Made by a program: the position numbers and the translations under genes | NCBI RefSeq assembly: GCF_006539565.1 | Contig: NZ_BJNG01000017.1 | Coordinates: 62,001 to 126,000 of the forward strand | Source: Pseudonocardia hydrocarbonoxydans | Lineage (GTDB): Bacteria; Actinomycetota; Actinomycetes; Mycobacteriales; Pseudonocardiaceae | Reading direction: 5' to 3' | DNA length: 64,000 nucleotides | The notes under the pieces: model-generated | Told to the model about the DNA's origin: nothing | What the model saw: the letters and a program-made list of their open reading frames with translations, nothing else | The model's database searches: none | In this document: piece after piece, positions 44,117 to 52,841 of the stretch | Position numbering within the stretch: the stretch's first letter is position 1 | Layout of the letters: the number at the start of each line of letters is the position of its first letter

Positions 44117-44380
44117 TACTGCCGCGTGCGCATCCGGTCCATCTCGCGCCGGACGCGGTCCTCGCTGACGGTGCCGGGCCCGTAGGCGTCCCAGGCGTGC
44201 ATCGCGACGCCGATGCCCCAGCCGACGATCGGGACCGGTGACCCACCAGATCACCACCAGGAACACGTTGACCAGCACGTAGAGCAGCAGGTGGCCGCGC
44301 AGGTCGACCTGGCTCTTGACCCGGCGCTCGGCCCGCTCGCGCAGGCGCTCCTCCGGGGTGTGGGGCTCGGCCATCGTCAT
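44116..44380 (-). pseudogene. 2TM-domain small membrane protein, frameshifted
   Basis: The start (MTMAEPHTPEERLRERAERR and the helix LLLYVLVNVFLVVIWWVTG) is a typical 2TM-domain protein. The second half (PIVGWGIGVAMHAWDAYGPG, ending in EMDRMRTRQ) lies in another frame and ends at TAG 44116-44118. Family members carry some seven to nine more residues (GGYFWPIW-like) at the join near 44230-44237, so a short out-of-frame deletion is likely. AGGAGGAG precedes the start. It may be a real mutation or an assembly error. Confidence 0.7.
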
Positions 44381-44471
44381 CTCCTCCTCCGTCTCCGGGC
44401 CGCCAGCCTGCTCCGGGGCCGACCCGCGGGCAGGGGCGGACGGCCCGCCGCCCGCGGCGGAACGTCCCCGG

Positions 44472-44672
44472 TCACGACGTCCGCCGGGACCGGTGGGCCC
44501 CCAGGGCTCCCGCGGCCAGGGTCACCACCCCGATCGTGATCACGATCGCCGGCAGCACCATCGACCAGCGCAGGACCAGCATGTCGAGCTCCTGGAGCAG
44601 CAGGGCGACCCCGGCGAGCAGGAAGCCCACCGCGGCGCCCAGGACGGGGGCCGGGTGCTCAGGTGCGCTCAC
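44472..44672 (-). CDS. Small two-helix membrane protein, 66 residues
   Basis: It has two hydrophobic segments (VLGAAVGFLLAGVALLLQEL and MVLPAIVITIGVVTLAAGAL) with short charged ends. No known function. GTG 44672 lies 14 bp inside the end of the upstream gene, so it is coupled to the PspC-led operon. Confidence 0.65.
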   Translation of the reverse strand: MSAPEHPAPVLGAAVGFLLAGVALLLQELDMLVLRWSMVLPAIVITIGVVTLAAGALGAHRSRRTS

Positions 44673-45360
44673 GGGTCACCTCCACCTCTCCGGCGCCGAC
44701 GCCGATCTCGACGGCCACGGGCGCGGACCCGGTGCCGGGGGCCGTCCAGTCGAGGTCGACGCCCTGCGCGACGGGGGCCCCGTCGGCCACCACCGTGCCC
44801 ATGACCACGCCGGTGTGCACCCGCACCGCGGGCTCGGCGGGCAGCCGCAGCTCGACCCGGCCGGCGCCGACGCTCACCTCGAGCCGGCCGCGGGCGGGCA
44901 GCGCGGCGTCGGTGAGGTCGACCGTCACCGTCCCGGCGGAGACCCGGGTCGGTGCGGTGAACCCGGCCGCCCCGACCGTGCGGTCACCGACCGGGCCGGC
45001 GAACCGGTCGACGCCGGTCCCCACCGCCGTCGCCGCGACGAGGAACACGACCCCGAGGACGACGACGTCGGCCCGACCGGTGCCCCCGGCCAGGCTCAGC
45101 AGCAGCACGAACCCGACGAGGATGAGGCCGGCGGCCGGGAGCAGGTGCCACGGCACGGCGACACCCTGCCCGGCGAGCAGCGATCCGGCGCCGACGACCA
45201 CGAGCGTCAGTCCGAACACGATCCGGCCCCAGTGGGGCCCGCGTCGGCGGGCGGCCCCCGGGTCCGGCACCGGTGGCGCCGCGGTGCCAACAACGGTGGT
45301 CGAGGGGGTGGACGTCGGGGTGGACGTCGGGGTGGACATCGGGGTGGACATCGCGGTCAC
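44659..45360 (-). CDS. Membrane protein with LiaF/DUF4097-like outer domain
   Basis: A 233-residue protein. After an N-terminal MSTP/TSTP repeat there are three or four helices (IVFGLTLVVVGAGSLLAGQG, LLPAAGLILVGFVLLLSLAG and others), then a strand-rich domain (about 145-233) with VSAGTVTVDLTDAALPARG, LEVSVGAGRVELRLP and VEIGVGAGEVEV. Repeated V-x-V-GAG strands are typical of LiaF/DUF4097 beta-helix-like domains linked to PspC and envelope stress. GTG 45360 overlaps the PspC stop. Confidence 0.7.
   Translation of the reverse strand: MTAMSTPMSTPTSTPTSTPSTTVVGTAAPPVPDPGAARRRGPHWGRIVFGLTLVVVGAGSLLAGQGVAVPWHLLPAAGLILVGFVLLLSLAGGTGRADVVVLGVVFLVAATAVGTGVDRFAGPVGDRTVGAAGFTAPTRVSAGTVTVDLTDAALPARGRLEVSVGAGRVELRLPAEPAVRVHTGVVMGTVVADGAPVAQGVDLDWTAPGTGSAPVAVEIGVGAGEVEVTRERT
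45305..45352. repeat. Four tandem 12-bp units at a gene start
   Basis: Four copies of ggggtggacgtc (two with a in place of g) encode MSTP and TSTP repeats on the minus strand. The frame is preserved, and two of the copies contain ATG codons. Confidence 0.9.
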
Positions 45361-45782
45361 CGCCGGGCCGAGATCAGCACGAGGGCACCGGCGGCGACCA
45401 CGACCAGCGGCCAGAACATGTGCGCGCCGAAGCCGGGGAGCCACTGGCGCAGGATCAGCAGCCCGCCGAGCCCGACGAGGGCGGCGCCGACCGCCATGGC
45501 CACGGCGTGCCGGTCGGCCGGGGCCGGCGGGCGGTCCGGCTCGTCGTCGGGGGCGTCCGGGATCACGATCCACGCCACCACGTAGGCCAGCACGCCGAGA
45601 CCCCCGGACAGGGCCAGTGCCACCGCGGCGATGCGCGGCAGCACGGGGTCGACGTCGAGGTAGCGGGCGATGCCGCCGCACACCCCGCCCGCCATGCGGT
45701 CGCGGCGGGAGCGGTACAGCCGCCGCGCGGCGGGCTCGACCGGTACGGGCGGGGGTGGCGACGACTCGTGCGGAGCGGTCAC
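45357..45782 (-). CDS. PspC-domain protein
   Basis: A 141-residue protein whose PspC domain reads LYRSRRDRMAGGVCGGIARY, LDVDPVLPRIAAVALALSGG and LGVLAYVVAWIVIP. A second hydrophobic part follows (MAVGAALVGLGGLLIL and VVVAAGALVLI). PspC proteins sense or counter envelope stress. It heads a three-gene run with 44659 and 44472. AGGAG precedes GTG 45782. Confidence 0.85.
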   Translation of the reverse strand: MTAPHESSPPPPVPVEPAARRLYRSRRDRMAGGVCGGIARYLDVDPVLPRIAAVALALSGGLGVLAYVVAWIVIPDAPDDEPDRPPAPADRHAVAMAVGAALVGLGGLLILRQWLPGFGAHMFWPLVVVAAGALVLISARR

Positions 45783-45801
45783 GGCTCCTCCTGGGACGGA
45801 A

Positions 45802-46311
45802 TCAGGGGGCCCCGGCCCCGTGCAGGGGCGAGACCCGGGTGGTCCTCGGCCGGTCGAGTTGGACGGCCGCGGGTGGGGGGAGAGCGGGGCCGGTGCACCG
45901 CTGCAGGGGGAAGCGCTCCTCGTCCAGGTCGACCACGGCGACCGTGACGGTGGCGGTCCGGGCGACCGTCTCCGACGTCGAGCCCGGTCCCGGGCCGGGG
46001 TGGTCGTCGGCGCCCCGGTGGCCCACGACCAGCAGTTCGCAGTCGCGGCCGAGGTCGGTCAGGACCTCCACCGGGTCCCCGGCCCGCACGACGGTGCGCA
46101 CCGCCAGCCCGGGCGCCACGGAGCGGGCGAGGGCCCGGGCCTCGGCCACGATGCCCGCGGCGGGCAGCGGTCGCGGGCCGGGCCCGGTCACGCAGGCGAC
46201 GGTCAGCGGGCGGCCGAGCCGGTCGGCCCTGGCCGCCGCCCAGGCGACCGCGAGCATCGAGGCGGCGGAACCGTCGGTCCCGGCGAGGACGGGCCGGACC
46301 GGGTCGCTCAT
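45802..46311 (-). CDS. Universal stress protein with altered nucleotide loop
   Basis: A 169-residue protein with PVLAGTDGSAASMLAVAWAA at the start and LLVVGHRGADDHPGPGPGST where the ATP loop belongs, followed by VTVAVVDLDEE. The usual RGRG-x-LLGSVS stretch is replaced by an Asp/Pro/Gly-rich loop, so it may bind nucleotide poorly or something else. GGGAGCAG precedes ATG 46311. It shares a 279-bp divergent gap with the lipoprotein at 46591; a weak box-like GGGCCGTCGGACC (46401-46413) lies in it. Confidence 0.8.
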   Translation of the reverse strand: MSDPVRPVLAGTDGSAASMLAVAWAAARADRLGRPLTVACVTGPGPRPLPAAGIVAEARALARSVAPGLAVRTVVRAGDPVEVLTDLGRDCELLVVGHRGADDHPGPGPGSTSETVARTATVTVAVVDLDEERFPLQRCTGPALPPPAAVQLDRPRTTRVSPLHGAGAP

Positions 46312-46590
46312 GGCTGCTCCCTCCGCGGTGCGGCGTCCGTCGCGGGAGCTCGGGTCGTCCCGCGGGCGTCCATCGTCGGCGCGGCCGCGGGTGCGGGGCA
46401 GGGCCGTCGGACCGCGGAGGGCGGGCCGGTGTACCCCCCGGCCGCGACCGCGGCGGGGCCGGGGCGGTCGTGCAAGGGCCGGCCGCCCCCTTCCCCCGCG
46501 GTCCGGTCGCGCCGCAGGACGGGCCGCCCGCCCCGGGCGGCGGACCGCCGTCGTCGCGTGGGATCGGGGGAGCGGACCGAGGGGGACGAC

Positions 46591-46908
46591 ATGGGACGGA
46601 ACGGGCGGCGGCCGGTGCGGCGGATGCTGCCGTGGCTGGTGCCGATCGTGGCGGCGGGCCTGCTGGCCGGGTGCGCGGCGGGTGCGAACCCGCAGCTGGT
46701 CGCGGCGCCGGTGGGTGCCGGGTTCTGGACCGGTCTGTGGCACGGCCTGATCCTGCCGGTCACGTTCGTCGTGTCGCTGTTCACCGACTCGGTCGGCGTC
46801 TACGAGGTCGGCAACTCCGGCGGCTGGTACGACTTCGGGTTCGTCCTGGGGGTGTCCGTGGCCTTCTCCGGCTCCGCGTCGAGCGGCCGGATGGTCCGCC
46901 GCCGCTGA
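46591..46908 (+). CDS. Small membrane lipoprotein of a conserved family
   Basis: A 105-residue protein with a signal sequence ending in LLAGCAAG (lipobox LAGC), then GFWTGLWHGLILPVTFVVSL and the family-typical YEVGNSGGWYDFGFVLGVSV. Such proteins are widespread but of unknown role. GAGGGGG precedes ATG 46591. Its last 109 bp overlap the end of the hydrolase gene on the other strand. Confidence 0.75.
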   Translation: MGRNGRRPVRRMLPWLVPIVAAGLLAGCAAGANPQLVAAPVGAGFWTGLWHGLILPVTFVVSLFTDSVGVYEVGNSGGWYDFGFVLGVSVAFSGSASSGRMVRRR

Positions 46909-47780
46909 TCCCGCAGCGGGTCGGCCCGGTCGAGTTCGCCGAGCCAACCGCCCAGCAGGCGACCGACCCGCTCCGGTTCCTGCAGCTGGGGCAGGTGACC
47001 CACCCCGGGGAGCTCGACGTAGCGCCACCCGGGGTGCTGCGCGGCCACCGCCCGGGCGGCCGCCACCGGCACCAGCGCGTCGCGGTCGCCGTGCACCAGC
47101 AGCACGGGCACACCGACGGCGTCGCGGGCCGCGCGGTAGCGCCGCGTCCGCAGCAGCGCCCACGCCACCGAGCGCGACGCGGAGAGGAAGGCCCGGTCCA
47201 TCCCGGTGACGTCGGTCTGCCGGGCGGCGAGGGCGACCGAGCGCCGCAGCAGGTCCGGCGGCAGCCGCGCCGGGTCCACCCCGCACAGCTCCAGGGTGTC
47301 CAGCACGGTGCGCAGCGGGCCCCGTCGGCGCCGCCGCGCCGCCCGGACCCGCTCGCCGACGCCCGGGACGGCGTGCAGCAGCAGCTGGGCCACCGCGGTC
47401 GGGGACCGCAGCACCCGGGACGGGGCGGGCAGCGCCGGGTCGAGCAGGACGAGACCGCGCACGAGCCCGGGGGACCGCGCGGTGAGCAGCACCGACACCA
47501 GACCACCCATCGAGTTGCCGACCAGCACGACCGGAGGCCGGGCCGTGCTCCGCAGGAACCCCTCCAGCGCACCGACGTTGCGCCCGACCCCCGCCGCCCG
47601 CCCGTCCGGTGCGCTGAGCCCGAAGCCCGGCAGGTCCAGCGCGAGGACGCGGCCGTACGGGGTGAGCCGGGGCGCGATGAGGTCCCAGTTCAGGTGGGAG
47701 CCGCCGAGCCCGTGCACCAGGACGATGTCGGGGCCCGCACCCCCGTGGTCCACGTGGTGCAGGGCCGGGTGCTCAGCCAC
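46800..47780 (-). CDS. Alpha/beta hydrolase
   Basis: A 326-residue hydrolase-fold protein. It has the oxyanion segment VLVHGLGGSHLNWDLIAPRL, LALDLPGFGLS, the nucleophile elbow VLVGNSMGG with Ser90, VLLVHGDRDALVP with the acid, and GVGHLPQLQEPE with the catalytic His. Substrate unknown; lipid or ester hydrolases dominate such forms. The last ~35 residues are polar and lie antisense to the lipoprotein gene. GTG 47780 overlaps the end of the acyltransferase gene. Confidence 0.85.
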   Translation of the reverse strand: MAEHPALHHVDHGGAGPDIVLVHGLGGSHLNWDLIAPRLTPYGRVLALDLPGFGLSAPDGRAAGVGRNVGALEGFLRSTARPPVVLVGNSMGGLVSVLLTARSPGLVRGLVLLDPALPAPSRVLRSPTAVAQLLLHAVPGVGERVRAARRRRRGPLRTVLDTLELCGVDPARLPPDLLRRSVALAARQTDVTGMDRAFLSASRSVAWALLRTRRYRAARDAVGVPVLLVHGDRDALVPVAAARAVAAQHPGWRYVELPGVGHLPQLQEPERVGRLLGGWLGELDRADPLRDQRRRTIRPLDAEPEKATDTPRTNPKSYQPPELPTS

Positions 47781-48942
47781 CGGGCACCCGCCCGGCGGGG
47801 TGCCGCGCGCGTCGGGGTCCGGACACCGCGCGGCCGATGCCGAAGCACACGGCCAGTGCGGCGGCCGCGACCAGCGGGGCCTTGACCTCCGCCGGCGCCC
47901 CGAGCGGGCGCGCGAGCACGGCCAGGCCGAGCAGGACCGGACCCTGCACCACGAACGCCGGGAACGCGGCCCTGGCCAGCGCGCCGGCCCGGGGACCGCC
48001 GCCGAACCCGCGGCGCCCGGCCTGCCCGACCAGCCAGACCGACCCGGCGACCACCAGCACCGCCTCCACGGCGGCGGTGGCGAGCGCCGCGACGTGCCAC
48101 CCGCCCAGGAACGGGCCCGCGTCCCGCGCGACGTCACGCACCCCGGAGGCGAGCGCCGCGACCGGCAGCACCACCAGCGTGACCAGCACCGCCACCCCGC
48201 TCCCGCGGCGGATCCGGTCGGGTACCCGCTGCACCCACCCGCGCCGGGCCGCCACGACCCCCAGCACGAACATCCCCGCGCACTGCGGCCACTGCCACAG
48301 GTGCAGGTCGGCGACCTGGCCGCTGCGGGCCGGGAACCACAGCCGGACGGCGAAGGAGAGCAGCGTGATCGCGACGGTCGCCCCGGCGAGGTACCGGCCG
48401 GTCAGCGGCCGCGGCGCGACCGGTGGCGCGGCCCCCGACCCCTGCCCCGTCAGGCGGTACCACGCGGCGAAGGCCACCGAGTAGATCAGCAGGACGAGCG
48501 CGAACCACAGCGAGCCCGCGTCCAGGAACGGTTCGCGGTGGGTGAGGACCCACGCGAAGGAGACGTCGTGCCCGGCCGCGGTGTAGGCGAACCAGACCGA
48601 GGCCGGCCAGACCAGGAAAGCCGACACCGCCCACGGGAGGCCGAGTCGCAGGACCCGCCCCCGGACGTAGGCCGACGCGCCGTGCCGGAGCAGCGCCCGC
48701 TCGGTGAGCAGCCCGGAGACGAAGAAGAACACCCCGATCACGAACAGGCCCGTCGGCCCGAGCACGGCGACGAGCACCAGCTCGACGCCGGGGGCGAACG
48801 TCACCTCGCGCACCTCGTCGTAGGCCCAGCCGCCCACCGCGGAGTACCCCATCAGGGCGTGCCCGGCGATCACCCAGGCCACCAGCGTCGTGCGCAGCGC
48901 GTCCAGGTGCGGCGCCCGGGGCGGTGTGTCGTGGTGCAGCAC
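47773..48942 (-). CDS. Acyltransferase family 3 membrane protein
   Basis: A 389-residue protein with about ten helices. Motifs fit the OafA/NodX-type acyltransferase 3 family: HLDALRTTLVAWVIAGHALM near the start, FFFVSGLLTERALLRHGASA, YVRGRVLRLGLPW and SLWFALVLLIYSVAF. It would transfer an acyl group to a surface sugar or lipid; the target is unknown. GTG 48942 is chosen because upstream sequence is Arg/Pro-rich. The downstream hydrolase is coupled. Confidence 0.82.
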   Translation of the reverse strand: MLHHDTPPRAPHLDALRTTLVAWVIAGHALMGYSAVGGWAYDEVREVTFAPGVELVLVAVLGPTGLFVIGVFFFVSGLLTERALLRHGASAYVRGRVLRLGLPWAVSAFLVWPASVWFAYTAAGHDVSFAWVLTHREPFLDAGSLWFALVLLIYSVAFAAWYRLTGQGSGAAPPVAPRPLTGRYLAGATVAITLLSFAVRLWFPARSGQVADLHLWQWPQCAGMFVLGVVAARRGWVQRVPDRIRRGSGVAVLVTLVVLPVAALASGVRDVARDAGPFLGGWHVAALATAAVEAVLVVAGSVWLVGQAGRRGFGGGPRAGALARAAFPAFVVQGPVLLGLAVLARPLGAPAEVKAPLVAAAALAVCFGIGRAVSGPRRARHPAGRVPGG

Positions 48943-48978
48943 CGGCCCAGCGTGCGCGGGCGCGGGCCGGGGCGACCA

Positions 48979-48992
48979 GGGCCCGTGGACCC
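48979..48992. promoter_or_regulatory. Putative DevR/OsdR box
   Basis: GGGCCCGTGGACCC lies 37 bp upstream of the acyltransferase GTG at 48942. Confidence 0.4.
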
Positions 48993-49061
48993 GTGCGCGG
49001 CCGGGGCCCGGAGCCCCGGGACGCGGGACCAACGGCCGCCGCCGGGTCGTCGCCGGAGCGC

Positions 49062-49427
49062 TCAGCGGCACCGGCCGCGCAGGATCGGGCGCACCGTCAG
49101 CGCCGCGGCGACCAGCACCACCGTGACGGCGCTGACCAGGCGGTTGACGTCGAGGGCCGGCACCCAACGGACGTCCCCGTCGCGCAGGACGACGACGCCG
49201 CAGGGGCGACCGGTCCAGCCGAGCCCGCCGCCGGACCCCTCCCCGGCCGGCCGCCCGGAGGTCTTCTCGTCGCCCGACCGGACCTCACGCCCGCCACCCC
49301 CGCCCGCGCCGCCGCCGACGTGGGAGACCGGGATGACCGTCACCCCGTCCATCGTCACCGGCTCGCCGAACACCCGGTTCACCCGCAGAGCGCCCTCGAT
49401 CCGTTCCGCCAGTGCCGCTGCGTCCAT
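49062..49427 (-). CDS. GerW/YtfJ-family protein
   Basis: A 121-residue protein with the GerW pattern: RVFGEPVTMDGVTVIPVSHV, a Gly-rich stretch, GGGLGWTGRPCGVVVLRDGD, and WVPALDVNRL followed by a C-terminal hydrophobic helix (VSAVTVVLVAAALTV). The family was named in spore formers, but many non-sporulating actinomycetes have it and its role there is unknown. ATG 49427 follows GGAGGGGCGG. It is divergent from the 49597 gene with a shared box. Confidence 0.8.
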   Translation of the reverse strand: MDAAALAERIEGALRVNRVFGEPVTMDGVTVIPVSHVGGGAGGGGGREVRSGDEKTSGRPAGEGSGGGLGWTGRPCGVVVLRDGDVRWVPALDVNRLVSAVTVVLVAAALTVRPILRGRCR

Positions 49428-49496
49428 GATCCGCCCCTCCGTCGTCCCGGTCCGTCCGGCGGTCCGAGCGTGACGCGCGCACGGTCCGCACCGGAA

Positions 49497-49510
49497 GGGC
49501 CGGAGGTCCC
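49497..49510. promoter_or_regulatory. Putative DevR/OsdR box, divergent promoter
   Basis: GGGCCGGAGGTCCC lies 87 bp upstream of the acyl-CoA synthetase/acetyltransferase gene (49597) and 70 bp upstream of the GerW gene (49427). Confidence 0.6.
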
Positions 49511-49596
49511 ACGGGGCGTGCCGGGGGTCGACGGTCACCCGCACCCGGGCCGCACGACCCTGCTGCCGGCCCCCGGGCCCGCTGTGGGGTGGGCGC

Positions 49597-52266
49597 ATGA
49601 CCGGACCGGCCGATCGGGCCCTGCTCGCCGACGGTGCGGGCGTCGTCCTGCGCCGGCTGGCCGCCGCGGACGGACCCGCCGTCGACGCCCTGCACCGCGA
49701 CCTGCCCCGGGACGACCGCTACCTGCGGTTCTTCACGGTGTCGCGGTTCGGTGCGGAGCGGGTGGCCGACGTCGTCGTCGCCCCGGACTCGACGGCGGTC
49801 GGGGCGTTCCGCGGCGACCGCCTCGTCGGGGTGGCGCACTACCGGCACGAACCGGCGGGTGTCGCGCCCGAGGTGGCGCTGGCCGTCGCGCACGCCGAGC
49901 AGCACCGGGGCGTCGCGTCGCTGCTGCTGGAGCGGCTGGTGTCCGCGGCCAGGGCCGAGGGCGTCGAGTGGTTCGTGGCCGAGGTCCTCGCGGTCAACGC
50001 CGACATGCTCGCCGTGCTGCGCGACAGCGGGCTGCCGATGCGCACCCGGCTCGAGGGCGACGTGTGCCGGGTGGAGCTGGACCTGCCGCCCACCTCGGGG
50101 TCCGGCCCGGAGGCGCAGCGGTACCTGGACGCGGTCGTCGAGCGGGCGGCCCGCGCCGACGTGGCGAGCCTCCGTCCGCTGCTGGCCCCGCGCTCGGTCG
50201 TCGTGTTCGGGGCCGGCCGGCGGCCGGACTCGGTGGGCCGCCTGGTGCTGCGCCGGATCGTCGGCGCCGGGTTCACGGGCCCGGTGCACGTGGTCCATCC
50301 GCACGCCGCCGCCGTCGGCGGTGTCCCGTGCGTGCCCGGGGTGGCGGACCTGCCCCGCGACATCGACCTGGCCGTGCTCTGCGTCCCGGCCGCCGCCGTC
50401 CCCGAGGTCGCCGAGCAGTGCGGGCGGCACGGGGTCCGCGGGCTGCTGGTGATCACCGCCGGGGTGACCGGCGACCCCGCGCTCGCCGGCCGCCTGTCCG
50501 CCGCGGTGACCCGTCACGGCATGCGCATGGTCGGGCCGAACTGCCTCGGACTGGCCGACACCGATCCCGCCGTGCGGCTGCAGGCGAGCTTCGCCGCGCC
50601 CCTGCCCGCCGGGTCGACGGGGCTCGCGGTCCAGTCCGGCGGCGTGCTGATCGCCCTGGCGGCGGCGCTGGACCGGCTGGGTCTGGGCGTCTCGACGGCG
50701 GTGTCGACCGGCGACAGCACCGACGTCAACGCCGACGACCTGCTGCTGTGGTGGGCCGCGGACGGCCGCACCCGCGCCGCCGCGCTGTACGTGGAGTCGA
50801 TGCGCCGCCCACGCCAGTTCGCCCGGTTGGCGCGGCGGCTGGCCCGGCGCATCCCGGTGCTGACCGTCCGGTCGGGCAGCTCGGACGCGGGGCGCCGGGC
50901 CGCGGCCTCGCACAGCGCCTCCACCGCGACCCCGCGCGTCGTGCGCGACGCGCTCTTCGCCCAGGCCGGGGTGCTCGCCGTCGACGACCTCACCGACCTC
51001 ACCGCGCTGCTCGCGCTGCTGCAGGCCCAGCCGCTGCCGACCGGCCCGCGGGTCGCGGTCGTGAGCAACGCGGGCGGGGCGGGGGTGCTCGCCGCGGACG
51101 CGTGCGCCCGCCACGGTCTCGAGACCGCCCCGTTGCGGGAGACGACCCGGGCGGCGCTGGCCGCGTTGCTCCCGCCCACGGCCGCGGTGGCCGACCCGGT
51201 CGACACCACGGCGACCGTCCCGGCCGCCACGTTCGCGCGCGCCGTCGGGACGGTCCTCGCCGACCCGGCCGTCGACGCGGTCGTCGCGATCTCGGCGGCG
51301 ACGGCGCTCGGCGACCCGCTCGACGCGCTGGACACCGTCCTGGACGGCCGGCCGGGCAGGCCGGTCGTGGCCGTGCGGCTGGGGCAGCCGGAGGCGGTGG
51401 CGCGCTCGCACCGGACCGGGCCGTGGACCCCGTCGTTCGCCGATCCGGCCACCGCGGTCCGCGCGCTCGCGGGCGCGCTGGGCCGCGCCCGCTGGCTGGA
51501 GCGCGGCCACGACCCGGTCCCGGCGCCGCCCGGGGTCTGCGGTGCCCGTGCCCGCGCCGTCGTCGACGCGGCACTGGCCGAGCGCCGGGAGGGCGGCTGG
51601 CTCGACCCGGCGCGGACGGTCGAGCTGGCCCGCGCGGCCGGCCTGCCGGTCGTGCCGACGACCGTGGTGCACACCGCGCAGGACGCGGTGCGCTGCTGGG
51701 AGGGGGCCGGCGGGCCGGTCGCGCTGAAGGCCGACGTCGAGGGCGTCGTGCACAAGAGCCGGGCCGGGGCGGTGCGGCTGGGACTCGACTCGGCCCGCCG
51801 CGTCCGCGACGCCGCGGCGGGCCTGCGGGCCGCCTTCGGGGACCGGCTGCGCGGGATCGTCGTGCAGCCGATGCAGGAACCCGGCCCGGAGCTGCTCGTC
51901 GGGATCACCGGCGACCCGCTGTGCGGCCCGTTGCTCACCCTCGGGCTCGGCGGGACCGCCACCGACCTGGTCGACGACCGGACCCACTGCCTGGTGCCGG
52001 CCACCGCCGCCGACCTGGACGAGCTGCTCGGCGGGCTGCGTGCGGCGCGCCTCCTGCTCGGTCGCGACGACGCCGGGGCGCTGCGCCGCGCCGTGCGCGA
52101 CGTCGTGACCCGGATGGGCTGGCTGGCCGAGCAGCTGCCGGGGCTGGTGGAGGCGGAGATCAACCCGCTGGTGTGGTCCGCGGGCGCGGTCCGGGCCGTG
52201 GACCTACGGGCCCGGGTCGTCCCTACGGCGCCGGACGACCCCTACCTGCGCGTGCTCCCGACGTGA
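49597..52266 (+). CDS. GNAT acetyltransferase fused to ADP-forming acetyl-CoA synthetase-like domains
   Basis: An 889-residue protein in the order GNAT (about 10-165), CoA-binding (about 185-310), succinyl-CoA-ligase-like (about 310-620) and ATP-grasp (about 660-880). GNAT marks are GVAHYRHEP and [15 protein letters not shown]. The CoA-binding domain has [15 protein letters not shown], and the ligase part [15 protein letters not shown] and ASHSAST with His439. ATP-grasp marks are [19 protein letters not shown] and EAEINPLVW. In Salmonella Pat/PatZ, which acetylates AcsA, the ligase part is inactive; here the phospho-acceptor His is kept, so the protein may also make ATP from acyl-CoA. ATG 49597 is the natural start. 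Confidence 0.85.
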   Translation: MTGPADRALLADGAGVVLRRLAAADGPAVDALHRDLPRDDRYLRFFTVSRFGAERVADVVVAPDSTAVGAFRGDRLVGVAHYRHEPAGVAPEVALAVAHAEQHRGVASLLLERLVSAARAEGVEWFVAEVLAVNADMLAVLRDSGLPMRTRLEGDVCRVELDLPPTSGSGPEAQRYLDAVVERAARADVASLRPLLAPRSVVVFGAGRRPDSVGRLVLRRIVGAGFTGPVHVVHPHAAAVGGVPCVPGVADLPRDIDLAVLCVPAAAVPEVAEQCGRHGVRGLLVITAGVTGDPALAGRLSAAVTRHGMRMVGPNCLGLADTDPAVRLQASFAAPLPAGSTGLAVQSGGVLIALAAALDRLGLGVSTAVSTGDSTDVNADDLLLWWAADGRTRAAALYVESMRRPRQFARLARRLARRIPVLTVRSGSSDAGRRAAASHSASTATPRVVRDALFAQAGVLAVDDLTDLTALLALLQAQPLPTGPRVAVVSNAGGAGVLAADACARHGLETAPLRETTRAALAALLPPTAAVADPVDTTATVPAATFARAVGTVLADPAVDAVVAISAATALGDPLDALDTVLDGRPGRPVVAVRLGQPEAVARSHRTGPWTPSFADPATAVRALAGALGRARWLERGHDPVPAPPGVCGARARAVVDAALAERREGGWLDPARTVELARAAGLPVVPTTVVHTAQDAVRCWEGAGGPVALKADVEGVVHKSRAGAVRLGLDSARRVRDAAAGLRAAFGDRLRGIVVQPMQEPGPELLVGITGDPLCGPLLTLGLGGTATDLVDDRTHCLVPATAADLDELLGGLRAARLLLGRDDAGALRRAVRDVVTRMGWLAEQLPGLVEAEINPLVWSAGAVRAVDLRARVVPTAPDDPYLRVLPT

Positions 52267-52276
52267 GCGGTGCGCG

Positions 52277-52290
52277 GGGACCTTCGCCTC
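52277..52290. promoter_or_regulatory. Possible DevR/OsdR half-site
   Basis: GGGACCTTCGCCTC has a good left half and a poor right half. It lies 36 bp upstream of the pspC-xfp-ackA run. Confidence 0.35.
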
Positions 52291-52325
52291 TGGCGGGCGC
52301 CGTGGGCCCGGACCACGGTGGCGGG

Positions 52326-52841
52326 ATGGGAACCGAGCAGATCGCCCCCCTGCGGCGCAGCCGGTCGGACCGGGTACTGGGCGGTGTCTGTGCCGGGATC
52401 GCCGGGCGTCTGGACGTCGATCCGCTGGTGGTGCGCGCGCCCGCGGTCGTCCTGGGCGTCCTGAGCGGGGGAGTGGCGTTGCTCGCCTACCTCCTGGCCT
52501 GGGTCCTGATCCCGGCGGGCGACGGCGCCGACCCGGCCCCGGTGGACCGGGCGGTCCCGCGGTCCGCCCGGGAGGCCTGGGCCGCGGCGGCGGCGGAGCT
52601 GCGGACGCTGGCCACGGCGCTGCGGCCGGCACCGGCCCCGGCCGACCCGTCGCCGGTGCCCCGCCCCCGGTCGGCGCTGGACACCGTGGACGCCACGATG
52701 ACGGCGGTGGGGGAGCGGCTGCGCGATCCGGAGGTGCAGGCGACGGCCCGTCGGGCGGCCCGGCACGCCTCGGACGCGGTGGCCGCCGGCGTCGCCGGGA
52801 TCGGCAGGCGGACCCCGCACGACGGTACGGGCGCCGGGTGA
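52326..52841 (+). CDS. PspC-domain protein
   Basis: A 171-residue protein with PspC domain [40 protein letters not shown] and [16 protein letters not shown], followed by a long charged/Ala-rich cytoplasmic tail with helical segments ([20 protein letters not shown]). The tail differs from that of the 45357 copy. Its stop overlaps the phosphoketolase start as GTGA, an unexpected coupling of an envelope protein with central metabolism. Confidence 0.85.
   Translation: MGTEQIAPLRRSRSDRVLGGVCAGIAGRLDVDPLVVRAPAVVLGVLSGGVALLAYLLAWVLIPAGDGADPAPVDRAVPRSAREAWAAAAAELRTLATALRPAPAPADPSPVPRPRSALDTVDATMTAVGERLRDPEVQATARRAARHASDAVAAGVAGIGRRTPHDGTGAG

Noticed and set aside
42749..44380. Fusion of a 2TM domain to WS/DGAT
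   Set aside because: The second half of the 2TM protein is found in another frame and ends at a TAG overlapping a GTG start, so the fusion is an effect of a frameshift.
46401..46478. DevR-like boxes in the gap before the lipoprotein
   Set aside because: GGGCCGTCGGACC and a GGGCC-rich stretch fit only loosely; I leave them out of the motif set.
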